From: Chitinophagaceae bacterium
GTDB taxonomy: Bacteria > Bacteroidota > Bacteroidia > Chitinophagales > Chitinophagaceae
Direction: 5' to 3'
Length of the DNA: 43,960 bases
Assembly (NCBI GenBank): GCA_027486695.1
Contig: JAIXOS010000343.1
Coordinates: forward strand, 1 to 43,960
Shown piece after piece: positions 43,776 to 43,960 of this stretch. The position numbers and the translations under genes are program-made. The first letter of the stretch is position 1. Each line of letters opens with the position of its first letter. The notes beneath the pieces are model-generated. The model worked only from the letters and a program-made list of their open reading frames with translations. It did no database searches and was not told the origin of the DNA.

Positions 43776-43812
43776 TAAAAAGCCTGCCCACATATAATGC
43801 GAACAGGCTTTT
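43776..43812 (-). terminator. Terminator of the right-edge gene
   Basis: AAAAGCCTG pairs with CAGGCTTTT (9 bp, 17-nt loop). On the minus strand a T-run follows. It lies 24 bp after the stop of the partial minus-strand gene. Confidence 0.7.
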
Positions 43813-43835
43813 GAAGTGTTGAAAAAGAATATATA

Positions 43836-43960
43836 CTACCACCAACTACCAATAAACAACTCATTGGCATTGGGGTTGTTTTGTAGTTTTCGGGCGCGTG
43901 CTTTGCGTTTGAAAAAGTGCAAAACTGCCGTTACAATCATCAACGGAATAAATAAGAAAA
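43836..43960 (-). CDS. C-terminal end of a minus-strand membrane protein (5' partial)
   Basis: Forty codons before a TAG at 43836, cut by the right edge. They start with a hydrophobic stretch (FLFIPLMIVTAVLHFF), then a basic segment (KRKARARK) and the end LQNNPNANELFIGSWW. This is a membrane helix with a cytosolic basic tail. The terminator at 43776 supports a real transcript end. The family cannot be named from this piece. Confidence 0.6.
   Translation of the reverse strand, partial: FLFIPLMIVTAVLHFFKRKARARKLQNNPNANELFIGSWW

Noticed and set aside
43508-43845. Two minus-strand open frames of about 80 codons at the right end.
   Set aside because: They run through repeat copy 5 and a terminator, so they are read-through of structured non-coding DNA.

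Overview
The window is about 44 kb from an AT-rich Bacteroidota chromosome, most likely a Chitinophagaceae-like member of the Chitinophagales/Sphingobacteriia. The support is a type IX secretion (T9SS) C-terminal domain on a large M43 metalloprotease, a PID-CTERM-like tail on the partial protein at the left edge, an IPExxxVDY-family protein, a GH3-family ligase, weak Shine-Dalgarno sequences and A/T-rich spacers. No rRNA, tRNA, CRISPR array, transposase or phage gene was seen.

Layout. 1-9.7 kb: the tail of a PID-CTERM-like secreted protein, an orphan OmpR-type response regulator, serC on the minus strand, a GH3-LysE pair, a secreted M43 protease and a small secreted protein. 9.8-25.1 kb: a nitrate assimilation locus. 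A Crp/Fnr-type regulator reads divergently from an outer-membrane porin-like gene, nrtA, nrtB and nrtD (nitrate ABC importer), narK (MFS transporter), a giant assimilatory nitrate reductase fused to its own FAD/NADH and BFD-type [2Fe-2S] reductase module, a rubredoxin fused to a degenerate sulfite/nitrite-reductase-like scaffold, and the cofactor genes moaA, moaD, moaE and mobA. 25.3-30.9 kb: a small membrane protein, then on the minus strand a tripartite exporter (ABC, HlyD, TolC) behind a beta-carbonic anhydrase. 31-43.4 kb: mainly housekeeping genes (fabG, pyrH, a second TolC-family gene, a methionine-type aminotransferase, rnhB, heme A synthase, coaX, purU, pnuC with an NR-kinase gene, pterin dehydratase, an IPExxxVDY protein and an M28-like protein with lost catalytic residues). 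The right edge cuts a minus-strand membrane protein.

How the nitrate genes fit together: nitrate would cross the outer membrane through the porin-like protein, enter by NrtABD or NarK, and be reduced by a single NADH-dependent polypeptide that needs bis-MGD cofactor, part of whose synthesis is encoded next door. No recognisable siroheme nitrite reductase is present. The only protein with that fold has lost its cofactor cysteines and gained a rubredoxin domain, making it the most intriguing protein here.

The strongest non-coding signal is a family of five ~95-bp intergenic repeats (1828, 9072, 38741, 39820, 43628). They share a terminal 5-bp helix, a central hairpin with a bulged T and a 3' CCC/GGG hairpin. 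Base-pair positions change together between copies, which points to selection on a folded RNA or DNA. A second GC-rich region with a long imperfect hairpin lies between nrtD and narK.
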